Source: Marivivens sp. LCG002
Lineage (GTDB): Bacteria > Pseudomonadota > Alphaproteobacteria > Rhodobacterales > Rhodobacteraceae
Reading direction: 5' to 3'
Assembly (NCBI RefSeq): GCF_030264275.1
Contig: NZ_CP127165.1
Coordinates: forward strand, 2,344,001 to 2,408,000
DNA length: 64,000 bases
Shown here: positions 63,680 through 64,000 of the stretch, piece by piece
Numbering within the stretch: the stretch's first letter is position 1
How the letters are laid out: every line of letters starts with the position of its first letter
The notes under the pieces: generated by a model
The model's database searches: none
What the model was told of the DNA's origin: nothing
What the model saw: only the letters and a program-made list of their open reading frames with translations
Program-made: the position numbers and the translations under genes

Positions 63680-64000
63680 TTTATCGCCCCATTCAAGCAC
63701 CTCTCGAAACCCGCTTTGAGCAACTGCGGGTGGCGCCTCCTCCACCCCTCGTTTCGCCGCGTCTCGACTCGGACTCGGCCGCATCACAAACCCTGCATGA
63801 TTCGACACCTGCCCCCGAGCCAACACCGTCTGCGCACTGTGATTTCAAAACTGTTGTGGAAACGCGCAGCAAATGCTCCATTTCCCCCTTCATTGCGGCT
63901 AGTCTCTTCGTCTCACGCGTTTTTTTCACGCTCCCCCTTGTTTTTTCCTGTTGCCTATGTGGGGATATTTGCAGCACTGGGCGCGAAAACGTTGCTTTAG
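63680..64000. other. Right-end region without a convincing gene
   Basis: Beyond the aminotransferase operator (63680-64000) I see no ORF with coding character. The short open frames here are Arg/Ser/Pro-rich with no ribosome binding site. T-rich stretches near 63915-63945 and TATGTGGGGATATTT near 63955 suggest a promoter region for a gene to the right of the window. Confidence 0.4.

Noticed and set aside
63716-64000. 94-residue plus-strand open frame at the right edge
   Set aside because: Arg/Ser/Pro-rich, no ribosome binding site, ends at the window border and resembles no family.
63945-64000. Possible mraZ leader (GTGGGGA repeat) at the right edge
   Set aside because: Only one GTGGGGA is visible, whereas MraZ operators are tandem repeats, and no coding start follows within the window.
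1-64000. tRNA, rRNA, CRISPR, transposase or prophage features
   Set aside because: None recognised by eye on either strand; intergenic gaps are nearly all under 260 nt and filled by promoters or hairpins.

Overview
The window is a gene-dense, GC-rich stretch of an alphaproteobacterial chromosome, most likely Rhodobacterales (Roseobacter/Rhodobacter type). The reasons are the aa3 oxidase cluster order (ctaC-ctaB-small protein-ctaG-ctaE-SURF1-thrC), the ruvCAB-ybgC-tolQRAB-pal-cpoB-tilS-ftsH string, a phosphatidylcholine synthase, and a hisD-UPF0262-small-phosphatase operon. I see no rRNA, tRNA, CRISPR array, insertion sequence or prophage. Nearly everything is core or housekeeping DNA with 1-4 nt stop/start overlaps.

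Layout. 1-3128 (minus): mtnP, hisD, UPF0262 and a partial low-molecular-weight phosphatase. 3293-4906 (plus): a SulP anion transporter with a STAS domain, sharing a terminator hairpin with the facing operon. 4968-13967 (minus): cytochrome c oxidase subunit II, haem and copper assembly factors and subunit III, then thrC, an M16 peptidase, a RimJ-type acetyltransferase and an FAD-linked hydroxyacid dehydrogenase. Subunit I (ctaD) is not in the window. 14151-16784 (plus): tldD and dprA. 16781-17542 (minus): a membrane-anchored LytTR regulator. 17650-32992 (minus): a long collinear block running ruvC-ruvA-ruvB-unknown-ybgC-tolQ-tolR-tolA-tolB-pal-cpoB-tilS-ftsH-MOSC-fhs-folD. It joins Holliday-junction processing, envelope constriction, tRNA-Ile modification, quality-control proteolysis and one-carbon folate metabolism. 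33278-38312: a DUF1127 protein, a small membrane protein, prmA, an MFS carrier and priA. 38458-40795 (plus): DUF484, xerC and pcs. 40792-44159 (minus): a GNAT protein and ileS. 44413-44817: a group III truncated haemoglobin. 44814-47221 (minus): the YcjX/YcjF-like stress pair. 47318-53765 (plus): truA, tamA and tamB. 53796-59353 (minus): an oppABCDF peptide-type ABC importer. 59590-60882 (plus): a hemerythrin-like protein and a GntR/FCD regulator. 60866-63561 (minus): a PuuB-like FAD amine oxidase and a SpuC-like class III aminotransferase. The last 439 bases hold a promoter and operator but no convincing gene.

The most interesting signal is at the right end. A TTTGATCAAA-type palindrome with a TGATCA core occurs twice upstream of oppA, once over the probable promoter of the GntR gene, and once next to a strong sigma70-like promoter of the aminotransferase/oxidase operon. 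This suggests a self-contained local regulon: one GntR regulator, one ABC importer and a two-enzyme amine or polyamine catabolic module. Other regulatory sequences are a perfect FNR/FnrL box between ctaC and tldD, an RpoH-like promoter with a UUG start for ftsH, nested inverted repeats that bury the ribosome binding site of dprA, and a hairpin between oppA and oppB likely to uncouple binding-protein and permease expression.

Functions were assigned by reading the translated sequences and recognising motifs. No database search was possible, so family names are more certain than substrates.
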